Shown: positions 1 through 9,095, numbered from the stretch's first letter. The stretch: 64,000 nt of DNA from an uncultured Clostridia bacterium (GCA_947627855.1 CANQXR010000006.1:1-64000), one strand, 5' to 3'. Program-made: numbers and translations. Notes: generated by a model from the letters alone, not told the origin.

Positions 1-149
1 GGGACCGATGGGGGCGGGGGAGAAGGGCGGAGAAAAAAGCCACAGGGAGGACGCGTCCTCCCTGTGGCTTTTTTCTCCGCCCTTCTCCCCCGCCCCCATC
101 GGTCCCTGCTTTAAAACCGTCTCTGACGGTTTTAAAGCAGGGGGCAGCC
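1..149 (+). repeat. Two-hairpin palindromic element E1 (left end cut by window)
   Basis: Positions 1-106 form a perfect palindrome with 53-bp arms and no loop, centred on ACGCGT at 51-56. It is followed directly by a 14-bp hairpin at 107-139 (apex ACCGTC-TCT-GACGGT) and the right-end motif GGGGGCAGCC at 140-149. The stop codon of the DUF4956 gene is at 151-153, so the element abuts a gene 3' end. The left-end motif lies outside the window. Confidence 0.9.
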
Positions 150-150
150 T

Positions 151-828
151 TTAAAATGTGACCTCTCCATCGTGAGAAAGAAGTGAAACGGATATGATAT
201 TGTCAATAGAGCTTATCTGACTTACCAGCTCATGTCCGTCCGTTATTCTTACTTCAATAATCAGATCAAGCTTGTCGGAAACTATGCTTCTCGATTTTAT
301 TTTATATGACGGTGAATATTTTTTTACAATATCTGTTATGGAGCTCTCGTTATTTATGTCTGATGAGTTAATTATCAACATCATGGGAGCCCTTGCATCA
401 GGAATGGCATTCAGTATAAACAAGCCTGCTGTTACGATTGCAGAGGTGACAACAGCCATCTGCCCAAGACCCGCACCGCAGATTATACCTACACCTATTG
501 CCCAGAAAAGAAATATAAGGTCCAAGGGATCCTTTATAGCCGTTCTGAAACGAACAATAGAGAGAGCGCCTACCATACCCAAAGAAATAACAATGCTCGT
601 CTGAACCGATATAATGATTGCCGCTGTCAGAATTGCAAGTAAGGACAGCGAGATGTTAAAGCCCTTGGAATAGAATGTTTTTCTTGTATATATCCTGTAT
701 ATGAAAAATATGTAAACGGATATGACAAGGGTTATTGTCATTGTTATAATTATGCTTTCAAGATTCGGTACTGAGCCGTTAAAGCCCTCAACAAATGATT
801 TTCTGAATATGTCGTTAAATGTAGTCAT
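151..828 (-). CDS. DUF4956 family membrane protein
   Basis: A 225-residue protein with four predicted membrane segments (about residues 24-43, 56-80, 102-121 and 123-142). The conserved DUF4956 stretch between the second and third reads GALSIVRFRTAIKDP. A soluble C-terminal domain of about 80 residues follows. The ATG at 826-828 has a GGAGG five bases upstream. It is the second gene of a pair with the VTC-domain protein encoded just upstream on the same strand, and this pairing is common in Firmicutes. The function of DUF4956 is unknown; by context it may be the membrane partner of a VTC-type catalytic or sensor domain. Confidence 0.85.
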   Translation of the reverse strand: MTTFNDIFRKSFVEGFNGSVPNLESIIITMTITLVISVYIFFIYRIYTRKTFYSKGFNISLSLLAILTAAIIISVQTSIVISLGMVGALSIVRFRTAIKDPLDLIFLFWAIGVGIICGAGLGQMAVVTSAIVTAGLFILNAIPDARAPMMLIINSSDINNESSITDIVKKYSPSYKIKSRSIVSDKLDLIIEVRITDGHELVSQISSIDNIISVSLLSHDGEVTF

Positions 829-898
829 TTTTTCCTCCTTGACTTATAAAAATATACTGAGTTTTGTTTTATGTAAAGTTTTGCCGAATATGTTTTGT

Positions 899-994
899 CC
901 GGCAAGCGAATCCGGCGGCGACGCAGGAGCCGCCGGATTCGCCCCACGCGGTGTGCCTTATAGCCCATCTCCGATGGGCAATAAGGCACACCGA
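899..994 (+). repeat. Two-hairpin palindromic element E2 (short variant)
   Basis: A 14-bp hairpin (906-919 with 929-942, loop of 9) is followed by a second hairpin at 950-992 whose apex GCCCATC-TCC-GATGGGC has the C-NNN-G triloop of the family. The long arm is much shorter than in other copies, so this is a reduced or degenerate member. It separates the stop of the VTC gene (1000) from the start of the DUF4956 gene (828), so it is probably transcribed within that operon. Confidence 0.7.
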
Positions 995-999
995 ACTGT

Positions 1000-1698
1000 T
1001 CACAGACTGAATTTTCTGCACAGACAATATTTGGAATAAGTTGTTTTGCATATGCCTTTAAGCGATACGGCACTTAAAATAAAGTCCGGCAGAAATTCGT
1101 CCCATTTTACTTCCATGATGTGTTTTCCCGATGGCATAACATTTCTTGACGGCAGCTCCCTGTCAAAAAATCTGTTCATATCCTTTGCGGATCTGATATT
1201 TCTGTCAAGTGTCACCCTGACATTGCCATATTTATATACCCAAGGCTCTCTGTCATATTCGACTATTATCTTTGGCTTCAGCCCTCGTGTGAGAATAGCG
1301 GCACTGAGCCTGTTCAGGAGTTGGGGATTGTTTTTTGAAATCGGTATATATCCGCCGCCTTTTATAGCTTCAAGCTGCTCAGGACTTATATTGCAGCATA
1401 GCTTCTGACACATCCCCCTTTCCTTCCGCTTAAGCTCCAGATGTATTGTTTCGGCGCTTAGGTCATATATCCTGATCCTGAATTTCTCCCTTGGGTCAGT
1501 TCCGTTTTCATTTTCGTAATAGCAGGTGTTCTGAAGATCATCAAAATATATGCTTCTTATGTTATATTGTCCCGACACACCTGCATGACCATCTCTGGTC
1601 ATCAGTCCTTTTATTCTGCTTTCAATAAGCCTCGCTTCGTCCTCCGTGATAATATATTTGTATTCATGTCTGTATTTTGCATTCTCCGAAATGCCCAT
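1000..1698 (-). CDS. VTC domain protein (polyphosphate polymerase-like)
   Basis: A 232-residue VTC-type triphosphate-tunnel protein. Visible family features are YRHEYKYI near residues 9-16 (the basic/acidic first strand of the tunnel), SIYFDD, KFRIRIY, LELKRK and a late VEYDRE...VRVTLDRNIR block. Family members bind polyphosphate or nucleotides in a beta-barrel; eukaryotic VTC4 makes polyphosphate. I place the start at the ATG at 1696-1698, which has GGAGGC six bases upstream. An in-frame TTG at 1702-1704 would sit directly against that ribosome site. No SPX domain or membrane segment is present, so the downstream DUF4956 protein may supply the membrane anchor. Substrate and activity are inferred only. 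Confidence 0.85.
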   Translation of the reverse strand: MGISENAKYRHEYKYIITEDEARLIESRIKGLMTRDGHAGVSGQYNIRSIYFDDLQNTCYYENENGTDPREKFRIRIYDLSAETIHLELKRKERGMCQKLCCNISPEQLEAIKGGGYIPISKNNPQLLNRLSAAILTRGLKPKIIVEYDREPWVYKYGNVRVTLDRNIRSAKDMNRFFDRELPSRNVMPSGKHIMEVKWDEFLPDFILSAVSLKGICKTTYSKYCLCRKFSL

Positions 1699-1826
1699 AC
1701 GCAAGCCTCCTTTTTTTATTTGGTGGTTATTTTATCAGAGCTGTATTAAAGTTTCAATTAGGCGGTTATTAAAAATAAATTAATATACATTATGTGTCCG
1801 GTGAAAAAACAAACATAAAAAAATAC

Positions 1827-1855
1827 TTGAAATTGGTTAAATATGATGATACTAT
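1827..1855 (+). promoter_or_regulatory. Probable sigma-A promoter for yifB-dprA-topA
   Basis: TTGAAA at 1827-1832 and TACTAT at 1850-1855 are separated by 17 bases, about 37 bases upstream of the yifB ATG at 1893. Confidence 0.5.
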
Positions 1856-1892
1856 CTTTATAAGAAATAATTTCTGACTGAGGAGAGGGCTT

Positions 1893-3422
1893 ATGACAGT
1901 TTGTGTAGATTGCTGCGGTCTTAACGGGCTTAGCGGTTTTACAGTGGGAGTAGAGGCTGATATAAGATCGGGGCTGCCCGGATTCAGTATAGTCGGACTT
2001 CCCGATTCTTCTGTAAAGGAATCCAAGGAGAGAGTGCGCCTTGCGGCTTTGAATTCCGATATAATGTTTCCCGATGACAAAAGAATTGTTGTGAATCTGG
2101 CCCCTACCGGACTTAAAAAAGAGGGTCCCTCTTATGATCTTCCTATAATCCTGTCAATTCTTGCGGCGGCAGGAGCAATAAATAAGGCTATGGTCAGTGA
2201 TACTGTTTTTGAGGGAGAGCTTTCCCTTGACGGAAGCATACGTCCGGTAAGCGGTATACTGCCTATGGCTCTGCACGCTTTAAAAAGCGGATATAAGCGC
2301 ATTGTTGTGCCTTACGAAAACAGGAACGAAGCATCTCTTGCCGAGGGAATAGAGGTCATACCCATAGAAAACCTCCGACAGTGCTGTGACTACATAAACG
2401 GAAAGTGTCATATAGAAAGGTATAAAACGGACATAGAGTCCTATATGAAAAAAAGCAGGTCATATGCTTTGGATTTTGCTGATGTAAAGGGACAGGAGAA
2501 TGCAAAAAGAGCGCTTCTGATAGCGGCGGCAGGTATGCATAATATAATTATGTCAGGTCCTCCCGGTTCCGGCAAAACCATGATGGCAAAAAGACTTCCT
2601 ACAATTATGCCCGATATGACATTTGACGAAAGCATAGAGGTTACAAAAATATATTCCGTGGCAGGACTTATAAAGGATTCTCAGGCACTTATAAGCGACC
2701 GTCCTTTCAGAAGTCCCCACCACACCATCTCGAATGTGGCGATGGTCGGAGGAGGAAGAATTCCAAGACCCGGCGAAGTCAGCCTTGCGCATAACGGCGT
2801 GCTTTTTCTCGATGAATTTCCGGAATTTTCAAGGTATGTCCTTGAGGAGCTTCGTCAGCCCTTGGAGGACAGCGAGGTAACTATATCAAGAGTAAACGGC
2901 ACTGTAACATATCCTGCCAATCTTATGCTGGCGGCTTCTATGAATCCATGCCCCTGCGGTTATTACGGTTATTCCGATAAGTGCAGATGCAGCCAGAATC
3001 TGATTATAAAATACAGAAATAAGATATCCGGTCCTCTTCTTGACAGAATAGATATACAGATAGAGGCAGGAGGACTTGACTATAAATCGGTTTCCTCCGA
3101 CAAGCCGGGGGAAAGCTCCGCCGAAATGAGAGAAAAGGTTAAAAAAGCGCAGCTTGTACAGGCGCGGAGATATAAGGATGAAGTTTTCAATTACAATTCG
3201 GGGCTTACGGCATCTAAAATAGAAAAATATTGTTGTCTGGGAGCCGATGAAAAAAGGCTTATAGAAAATGTGTTCGATAAGCTTGGTTTCAGCGCCAGAT
3301 CTTACCATAAAATACTTAAGGTTGCAAGAACAATAGCGGATCTTGAAGAAAGAGAAAATATAAGCCGGTCGGATATAGCGGAGGCTCTGTCCCTGCGAAG
3401 CTTCGACCGAAGCGGAGAATAA
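1893..3422 (+). CDS. yifB: YifB/ComM family Mg-chelatase-like AAA+ ATPase
   Basis: A 509-residue protein with the full family architecture. The N-terminal ChlI-like domain (about residues 1-160) contains GLPGFSIVGLPDSSVKES and LAPTGLKKEGPSYDLPI. The AAA+ module has Walker A GPPGSGKT at 222-229 and Walker B LFLDEF. A C-terminal lid-like domain follows. The cysteine-rich segment MNPCPCGYYGYSDKCRC is typical of the family. Relatives act as hexameric helicases promoting branch migration during natural transformation (ComM in proteobacteria). Here it heads a yifB-dprA-topA cluster with a one-base gap to dprA, a common Firmicute arrangement that fits DNA uptake and processing. The ATG is preceded by GAGGAGAGGG. 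Confidence 0.93.
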   Translation: MTVCVDCCGLNGLSGFTVGVEADIRSGLPGFSIVGLPDSSVKESKERVRLAALNSDIMFPDDKRIVVNLAPTGLKKEGPSYDLPIILSILAAAGAINKAMVSDTVFEGELSLDGSIRPVSGILPMALHALKSGYKRIVVPYENRNEASLAEGIEVIPIENLRQCCDYINGKCHIERYKTDIESYMKKSRSYALDFADVKGQENAKRALLIAAAGMHNIIMSGPPGSGKTMMAKRLPTIMPDMTFDESIEVTKIYSVAGLIKDSQALISDRPFRSPHHTISNVAMVGGGRIPRPGEVSLAHNGVLFLDEFPEFSRYVLEELRQPLEDSEVTISRVNGTVTYPANLMLAASMNPCPCGYYGYSDKCRCSQNLIIKYRNKISGPLLDRIDIQIEAGGLDYKSVSSDKPGESSAEMREKVKKAQLVQARRYKDEVFNYNSGLTASKIEKYCCLGADEKRLIENVFDKLGFSARSYHKILKVARTIADLEERENISRSDIAEALSLRSFDRSGE

Positions 3423-3423
3423 T

Positions 3424-4506
3424 ATGCTGAGTGAAAATGAATATATGATGTGGTTTTCTGCTCTCGGACATACGACGCAGAGAAAAAAGGAAATATTGCT
3501 TAAGCTTTTCGGCTCCGCCGGGGAGATATTCAAGGCTTCACGGAAAACCATCGAAGGAATAAAAGGCTTAAGCGAGGTTAATATAAACGATATATGCAGC
3601 GGAAGAGATGAGGACGAACTAAAAAAATATGCCGAAAGTGTTTATTCTGACGGTATAGATTATATAATTAAAGGGAACAGCTATTATCCGCCGCTTCTTC
3701 TCGAATCCTACGATCCGCCTTTGGGGTTATATATAAGAGGCGACAAGGAGGTCTTGCTTGGAAACACGGTCAGCATGGTGGGAACCAGAAAGGCTACCTC
3801 CTACGGTATGGCTGTTGCACGTTCTCTCGGCAAGGAGTTTGCCGAAAATGGCGCTGTTGTTGTAAGCGGAATGGCTGACGGAATCGACAGCGCATCTCAC
3901 CGTGGGGCACTGGACGGCGGAGGAAAAACAATCGCTGTTTTTGGCTGCGGCGTAAATGTGTGCTATCCCAAAACAAACAGTGTTCTTATGGACAGAATAA
4001 TAAAAGACGGCTGTGTAATTTCGGAATATCCTATAAATGAAAAGGCAACCGCAAGATATTTTCCGCACAGAAACAGAATAATTGCCGCAATGTCCATGGC
4101 TACGGTAGTGGTTGAGGCGGAAAGCAAGGGCGGCTCTCTCATAACGGCGAACCTTGCTCTTGATTTCGGAAGAGAGGTTTTTGCTGTTCCCGGAAATATA
4201 ACCTCACGGGCGAGCGAGGGAACAAACGGACTTATAAAAGCCGGAGCAGATGTACTGACCTGCGCAGAAGATGTTTTTTCCGCCATAGGCATAGAGAAAA
4301 AGAGGGAAGAACCAAAGGAAAACAAAAATTCACTTGAAAATAACGAAAAAATGGTTTATGATTGTATAAATTCAGGCGTATCTGCCGTAGATGAAATTAT
4401 GTATAAAACAGGTTTTGATATGTCGGAGGTTCAGCTGATACTTCTTACTCTTGAAATAAACGGAAACATAAGAAAGCTTCCGGGTTCAAAATATATATGT
4501 ATATAA
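3424..4506 (+). CDS. dprA: DNA-processing protein DprA
   Basis: A 360-residue DprA/Smf protein. An N-terminal helix-hairpin-helix-like region is followed by a Rossmann-fold core with the family signatures MVGTRKATSYG, VVSGMADGIDSASHRGAL, FPHRNRIIAAMS and SKGGSLITANLALDFGREV. A C-terminal winged helix (about residues 300-360) is also present. DprA loads RecA on incoming single-stranded DNA during transformation and is often kept in species with no demonstrated competence. It starts one base after the yifB stop and ends 15 bases before topA, so the three genes are probably co-transcribed. Length and domain order are normal. Confidence 0.95.
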   Translation: MLSENEYMMWFSALGHTTQRKKEILLKLFGSAGEIFKASRKTIEGIKGLSEVNINDICSGRDEDELKKYAESVYSDGIDYIIKGNSYYPPLLLESYDPPLGLYIRGDKEVLLGNTVSMVGTRKATSYGMAVARSLGKEFAENGAVVVSGMADGIDSASHRGALDGGGKTIAVFGCGVNVCYPKTNSVLMDRIIKDGCVISEYPINEKATARYFPHRNRIIAAMSMATVVVEAESKGGSLITANLALDFGREVFAVPGNITSRASEGTNGLIKAGADVLTCAEDVFSAIGIEKKREEPKENKNSLENNEKMVYDCINSGVSAVDEIMYKTGFDMSEVQLILLTLEINGNIRKLPGSKYICI

Positions 4507-4521
4507 AGGGAGGCATTTAAA

Positions 4522-6600
4522 ATGGCTTCAAAAACAAATCTTGTTATTGTTGAGTCGCCTGCAAAGGCAAAAACTTTGAAAAAATTTTTAGGAAAAAATT
4601 ATAAAATAGAAGCGACAATGGGACATGTGAGAGATCTGCCCAAAAGTGAGCTTGGTATTAGTATAGATAACGACTTCGAGCCGAAATACATTACCATAAG
4701 AGGAAAGGGCGAGATACTTAAAAAGCTGAGAAGAGAGGTCAAAACGGCTGACAATATATATCTTGCAACCGACCCTGACCGTGAAGGAGAGGCTATAAGC
4801 TGGCATCTTCTGTATGCCCTCAAGCTTGATGAAAATGACAGCAAGATACACAGGGTGACATTCAACGAAATTACAAAAACAGCTGTTAAAAGGTCTATTG
4901 CCGAAGCAAGGGGCATCAATATGGATCTGGTGAATGCCCAGCAGGCACGGCGTGTTCTTGACAGAATAGTCGGCTACAAAATAAGTCCTATTTTGTGGAA
5001 CAAGGTAAAAAAGGGTCTGTCCGCAGGCAGAGTACAGTCTGTTGCCCTCAAACTGATATGCGACAGGGCAGAGGAAATAGATAATTTTATACCCGAGGAA
5101 TACTGGAGCATTGAGGCAAAGCTGAAAAACGGCACAGGCAAAACTTTCAAAGCAAAGCTTGCCAAAAGAAACGGCAAAAATGTGGATATAAAGTCAAAGG
5201 AGGAAACAGACGATATACTTTCAGAGCTTAACAGCAATAGCTTCGTGACCGAAAGTGTCAAAAAAGGCAAAAGAATGAAAAATCCCGCACCTCCGTTTAC
5301 AACCAGCACTATGCAGCAGGAGGCTTCAAAGCTTCTGAATTTTACGGCACAGAAGACTATGCGCATAGCTCAGCAGCTTTACGAGGGTATAGACGTAAAG
5401 GGAGAGGGCACTGTTGGTCTTGTTTCCTATATACGTACCGATTCGGTGAGAATATCCGATGAGGCATATGGCGAGGCTGTGGAGTATATCAAAGATAAAT
5501 TCGGCGACAGCTATATTTCCGAAAGACGGGAATATAAGGTGAATCGTAATGCGCAGGATGCACACGAGGCTATCCGTCCGACATCTGTTTACAGAACGCC
5601 TGCCAATATAAAAGAAAGCCTTACAAACGATCAGTATAAGCTTTACAGGCTCATATGGGAAAGATTTATGGCAAGTCAGATGCCGTCGGCAGTGTATGAT
5701 ACGGTTTCGGCATCTGTAAAATGCGGTAGCTGTATATTCAAAGCAGGCGGATCATCACTCAGCTTTGACGGCTATCTTCTTGTATATAAGAAAAACGAGG
5801 ATAAAAAAGCAGAAGAAGCTATGCCTGAATGCAGCGAGGGAGAGACGCTGGGACTTGAGGAGCTTTTGCCCGAACAGCATTTTACACAGCCTCCTGCAAG
5901 ATATACCGAGGCTATGCTTATAAAGACACTTGAGGACATAGGAGTCGGCAGACCGTCTACCTATGCGCCGACCATAGGCATAATTACCGCAAGAAATTAT
6001 GTTACTAAGGAAAATAAGCTGTTTTATCCCACAGAGCTTGGAGAGGTTGTAAACAGCATAGTAACAAGCAATTTCGGGGATATTGTGAATATAGACTTTA
6101 CCGCCAAGATGGAGGAAGATCTTGACGAGGTAGAGGAGGGCAAGTTTGAATGGAAGCAGATATTGAGGGATTTTTATCCTCATTTTTCAGAGCTTGTTGA
6201 CAAGGCTATGGAAAATCAGGAGGAGGTAACTCTTGATGATGAAGAAACCGATGTAGTATGCGATATCTGCGGCAGAAATATGGTTATAAAATTCGGAAGA
6301 TACGGCAAGTTTTTGGCATGTCCGGGTTTTCCCGAATGCCGGAATACAAAGCCCTTATACGAGGACGCAGGAGTAAACTGTCCCAAGTGCGGTGGAAAGG
6401 TCTACATTAAAAAAAGCAGGAAAGGACGCAAATTTTACGGCTGTGAAAATAATCCGGAATGTGATTTTATATCATGGAATAAACCAACGGGAGAACTTTG
6501 CCCCGTATGCGGCAGTCCTCTTGTGATAAAAGGAAGTAAGAATACTGCGCTTTGTTCAAATACAGAATGCGGATATGTAAAGACAGATAAAGAGGGTTGA
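4522..6600 (+). CDS. topA: DNA topoisomerase I (type IA)
   Basis: A 692-residue type IA topoisomerase that relaxes negative supercoils. The N-terminal Toprim domain has VIVESPAKAKT and the metal-binding DPDREGE at residues 84-90. The catalytic tyrosine is Y303 in SYIRTDS. The core continues through PTSVYRTP and VGRPSTYAPTI. The C-terminus carries three four-cysteine zinc ribbons (CDIC...C-PEC, CPKC...C-PEC, CPVC...C-TEC), as expected for bacterial TopA. GGGAGG precedes the ATG. It is the third gene of yifB-dprA-topA, and radC follows after 7 bases. Confidence 0.97.
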   Translation: MASKTNLVIVESPAKAKTLKKFLGKNYKIEATMGHVRDLPKSELGISIDNDFEPKYITIRGKGEILKKLRREVKTADNIYLATDPDREGEAISWHLLYALKLDENDSKIHRVTFNEITKTAVKRSIAEARGINMDLVNAQQARRVLDRIVGYKISPILWNKVKKGLSAGRVQSVALKLICDRAEEIDNFIPEEYWSIEAKLKNGTGKTFKAKLAKRNGKNVDIKSKEETDDILSELNSNSFVTESVKKGKRMKNPAPPFTTSTMQQEASKLLNFTAQKTMRIAQQLYEGIDVKGEGTVGLVSYIRTDSVRISDEAYGEAVEYIKDKFGDSYISERREYKVNRNAQDAHEAIRPTSVYRTPANIKESLTNDQYKLYRLIWERFMASQMPSAVYDTVSASVKCGSCIFKAGGSSLSFDGYLLVYKKNEDKKAEEAMPECSEGETLGLEELLPEQHFTQPPARYTEAMLIKTLEDIGVGRPSTYAPTIGIITARNYVTKENKLFYPTELGEVVNSIVTSNFGDIVNIDFTAKMEEDLDEVEEGKFEWKQILRDFYPHFSELVDKAMENQEEVTLDDEETDVVCDICGRNMVIKFGRYGKFLACPGFPECRNTKPLYEDAGVNCPKCGGKVYIKKSRKGRKFYGCENNPECDFISWNKPTGELCPVCGSPLVIKGSKNTALCSNTECGYVKTDKEG

Positions 6601-6607
6601 TATTGAA

Positions 6608-7324
6608 ATGGGGCAAAATGATGGAAACCTGCATGAGGGACACAGAAAACGACTTAGAGAAAGATATATAAAAGAGGAAGGTCTTGGAAGCTTTGACGAC
6701 CATCAGATATTGGAGCTTATGCTGTTTTATTCATATCACGCAAGAATGGATACGAACGGTATTGCCCATAAAATACTTAACAGATTCAACGGATCTCTTA
6801 TAGATCTGTTTAATGCAAGCCCGAAAGAAATTATGAGAAGAGCTGAGGTTTCCGAAAAGGTTGCCGTGCAGCTTTCCATGGTTTCGGAGCTTGTGAAGTA
6901 TTACATAAAAAAGACAAACGAAACCAGGTGTAAGTTCGACAGTTCGGACGTGGTGGAAAAATATGTGCTTTCCATATTTGCCGATAACAATTCGACAAGG
7001 GAGATTTTCCACCTTATTTGTCTTGACAAAAAGAGATGCATGAAAGAGGATATTATAATGGGTGAGGGATCTGAAGATCAGGTTAAGCTTTCCATGAAGG
7101 AGGTCATACAGAAGGTACTTGAAAATGAAGCGGTTTATGTAATACTTGCACATAATCATCCCGGCGGCGCACCCGGACCTTCAAGGGCGGATTTGAAAAC
7201 AACTGAGGTTCTGAAAGAATATCTGGGAAAGCTGGGAATTAAAATGCTTGATCATGTAATTGTAAGCGACAATTCATGTTATAGCTTTGCCGCACACAGA
7301 TTATGCAACCTGATGTACAAATGA
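6608..7324 (+). CDS. radC: RadC family JAB/MPN+ domain protein
   Basis: A 238-residue RadC-type protein. The N-terminal helix-hairpin-helix region is about residues 10-85. The C-terminal JAMM metalloprotease-like domain keeps all metal ligands: H182, H184 and D195 in HNHPGGAPGPSRAD, with an upstream glutamate. The cellular role of RadC is unresolved; the old repair assignment was withdrawn, and roles in transformation have been proposed. The N-terminus is more divergent than in typical RadC. It lies 7 bases after topA with AGAGGG upstream of the ATG. Element E3 follows 17 bases after its stop. Confidence 0.88.
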   Translation: MGQNDGNLHEGHRKRLRERYIKEEGLGSFDDHQILELMLFYSYHARMDTNGIAHKILNRFNGSLIDLFNASPKEIMRRAEVSEKVAVQLSMVSELVKYYIKKTNETRCKFDSSDVVEKYVLSIFADNNSTREIFHLICLDKKRCMKEDIIMGEGSEDQVKLSMKEVIQKVLENEAVYVILAHNHPGGAPGPSRADLKTTEVLKEYLGKLGIKMLDHVIVSDNSCYSFAAHRLCNLMYK

Positions 7325-7341
7325 CAACATAATAACGGTTT

Positions 7342-7488
7342 ACTGACACGACTGCGGTGAAGTCGGGGGCGAGGGGGAAACGCCGAAGAGCAAATGACGC
7401 CCCTTGCGGGTGTCATTTGCTCTTCGGCGTTTCCCCCTCGCCCCCGACCCGTGGCATTTGCATAGGCAAATGTCACGGAACCGCATTA
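7342..7488 (+). repeat. Two-hairpin palindromic element E3
   Basis: The left end CTGACACGACTGCGG is followed by a long hairpin at 7362-7448 (outer arm GTCGGGGGCGAGGGGG, 6-base loop CCTTGC) and a short hairpin at 7450-7477. TGCGGT at 7353-7358 is exactly complementary to ACCGCA at 7480-7485. The two hairpins can therefore be enclosed by a 6-bp closing stem, giving a three-way junction. It lies between radC and the PspC gene. Confidence 0.9.
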
Positions 7489-7508
7489 CTTAAAAATGAG
7501 GTGATTTC

Positions 7509-7709
7509 ATGAAAAAACTGAAAAGATCTATCAACAATACTATGGTTTCGGGTGTATGCGGCGGAATAGGCGAATATTTTGGAATAGACCCTACGATTGT
7601 GAGAATAATATATGTCCTGGCGGCTATATTTTCTTTCGGTACGGCACTGCTTATATATATTATTCTTATTTTTATTATACCAAAGGATGACGGTATGATA
7701 GATATATGA
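7509..7709 (+). CDS. PspC domain protein
   Basis: A 66-residue protein consisting of a single PspC domain: KLKRSINNTMVSGVCGGI, then EYFGIDPTIVRIIYV, and a hydrophobic segment (about residues 30-58). Stand-alone PspC proteins are small inner-membrane proteins linked to envelope stress in Proteobacteria; in Firmicutes they act at the membrane but are poorly studied. TGAGGTGATTTC precedes the ATG. It is a single gene flanked by elements E3 and E4. Confidence 0.88.
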   Translation: MKKLKRSINNTMVSGVCGGIGEYFGIDPTIVRIIYVLAAIFSFGTALLIYIILIFIIPKDDGMIDI

Positions 7710-7715
7710 TTTTTA

Positions 7716-7888
7716 TGCCCCGCCCCTTATTTCATCAGCGGTGTTTGAAAACACCGCTAATGAAATAAGGGGCGGACCAACGGGGCGAGCGGGACAGCGG
7801 CGGCGTAGGGAACACAGGGATTCTGTAAGAATCCCTGTGTTCCCTACGCCGCCGCTGTCCCGCTCGCCCCGACCGCAGTCTGGTCGGT
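7716..7888 (-). repeat. Two-hairpin palindromic element E4
   Basis: Read on the minus strand, the CCGACCAGACTGCGG end (7873-7887) is followed by a long hairpin at 7781-7871 (5-base apex around TGTAA) and a second hairpin at 7720-7775 whose outer arm is CCGCCCC. It sits between the convergent PspC and cfa genes and could serve both 3' ends. Confidence 0.9.
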
Positions 7889-7899
7889 ATAGAATTTTA

Positions 7900-9066
7900 T
7901 TAGTGGCGCCGCAGCATAGGAAGATTGTTGTTCACGCCGTTTGTGAACAAGATCTGATGAAGATCGGCTATACCATTTGAAAATACGGCTGCGCAGGAGC
8001 AGAGGTAAAGCTCCCACATTCTGGCAAATTTTTTATCAAACATTTCTTCGATTTCGGATCTGTGTCTTTGGAAGTTTGTATTCCAGTCAAGGAGAGTTTT
8101 CGTATAGTGACGGCGCAGGCTTTCAACATCTATTGTATAGAAATCAATATCTCCGGCTATATTTATTATTTCGCGCAGAGATGGGATCATGCCGCCGGGG
8201 AAAATATACTTTTTTATCCATGCATCTCCCGGACTTTCACGCAGTGAGCTTATATAATGCAGCAGAAAAAGCCCGCCATTTTTAAGCACTTTTTTGACAC
8301 ACTCCATAAAAAGCCTGTAATTTTTGCGCCCCACATGTTCAAGCATACCAACGCTTACGATACAATCGAATTCGGTATTTAAAGAGGGAAGCTCTCTGTA
8401 ATCAATAAGTCTTACCTCAAGCCTGTTTTCCAATCCGTTTGCTTTTATTTCTTCTTCAAAAAATTTCTTCTGTTCAAGGCTCAGTGTTATTCCCACTCCT
8501 GTTATATTGTACATTTTCGCAGCCTCTGTCAATAAAAATCCCCAGCCGCAGCCTATATCCAATAATGACATTCCGTCCCTGAGTTCAAGCTTTTCTATTA
8601 TGTGATGTACTTTGTTTTTTTGTGCGGTGTATAAGCTGTCATTTTCATTTTCAAATATACCGCAGGAATAACTCATGGATTCATCAAGCCATAGCCTGTA
8701 AAAATCGTTTCCTATGTCATAGTGCGCCGAAATCTCTTTGCGCTGATTTCTGACAGTGGGTTTTGTAAAAATTATTTTTCTGATTTTTTTGCTGTCTGAA
8801 GAAAATTTATTGATTTGACTGAGAAAGTGGCAAAGGGCTTCATATAAATCTCCCTCTATTTCAATGTCACCATCCATATATGCTTCACCGAGGGTCAGTG
8901 ATGTACACGCAAGCAAATCGGATATTTTTGGAGGATTGTTTATTTTGACGGTGAATTCGGGCGGGTTCTCTCCTACTGCGTGTTCTCTGCTGCCTATAAT
9001 TATTCGGAATGAAGAAGTGTCGAACCTTTTGATATAGCGCATAAATTCGGTTTCTGATAGATTCAC
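7900..9066 (-). CDS. cfa: Cyclopropane-fatty-acyl-phospholipid synthase
   Basis: A 388-residue SAM-dependent methyltransferase of the CFA synthase family, which adds a methylene to unsaturated phospholipid acyl chains at the membrane. The N-terminal lipid-binding region (about 1-100) contains LGEAYMDGDIEIEGDL. The catalytic part has ISAHYDIGNDFYRLWLDESM with YSCGIF, then the SAM motif LLDIGCGWGFL, and later SVGMLEHVG, FLLHYI and IFPGGMIPS. GGAGG precedes the ATG. It is a single gene convergent with the PspC gene. Element E5 lies 30 bases upstream of its start, so E5 is probably in its 5' leader. Confidence 0.95.
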   Translation of the reverse strand: MNLSETEFMRYIKRFDTSSFRIIIGSREHAVGENPPEFTVKINNPPKISDLLACTSLTLGEAYMDGDIEIEGDLYEALCHFLSQINKFSSDSKKIRKIIFTKPTVRNQRKEISAHYDIGNDFYRLWLDESMSYSCGIFENENDSLYTAQKNKVHHIIEKLELRDGMSLLDIGCGWGFLLTEAAKMYNITGVGITLSLEQKKFFEEEIKANGLENRLEVRLIDYRELPSLNTEFDCIVSVGMLEHVGRKNYRLFMECVKKVLKNGGLFLLHYISSLRESPGDAWIKKYIFPGGMIPSLREIINIAGDIDFYTIDVESLRRHYTKTLLDWNTNFQRHRSEIEEMFDKKFARMWELYLCSCAAVFSNGIADLHQILFTNGVNNNLPMLRRH

Positions 9067-9095
9067 AAAAATGCCTCCTTCTTTTTTTGAAAATT

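Noticed and set aside
7279..7476. Small open frames inside the palindromic elements (also at 26238-26552, 30826-31041 and 40278-40469)
   Set aside because: The frames result from GC-rich palindromes and show mirrored sequence; none has a ribosome site or a recognisable domain.
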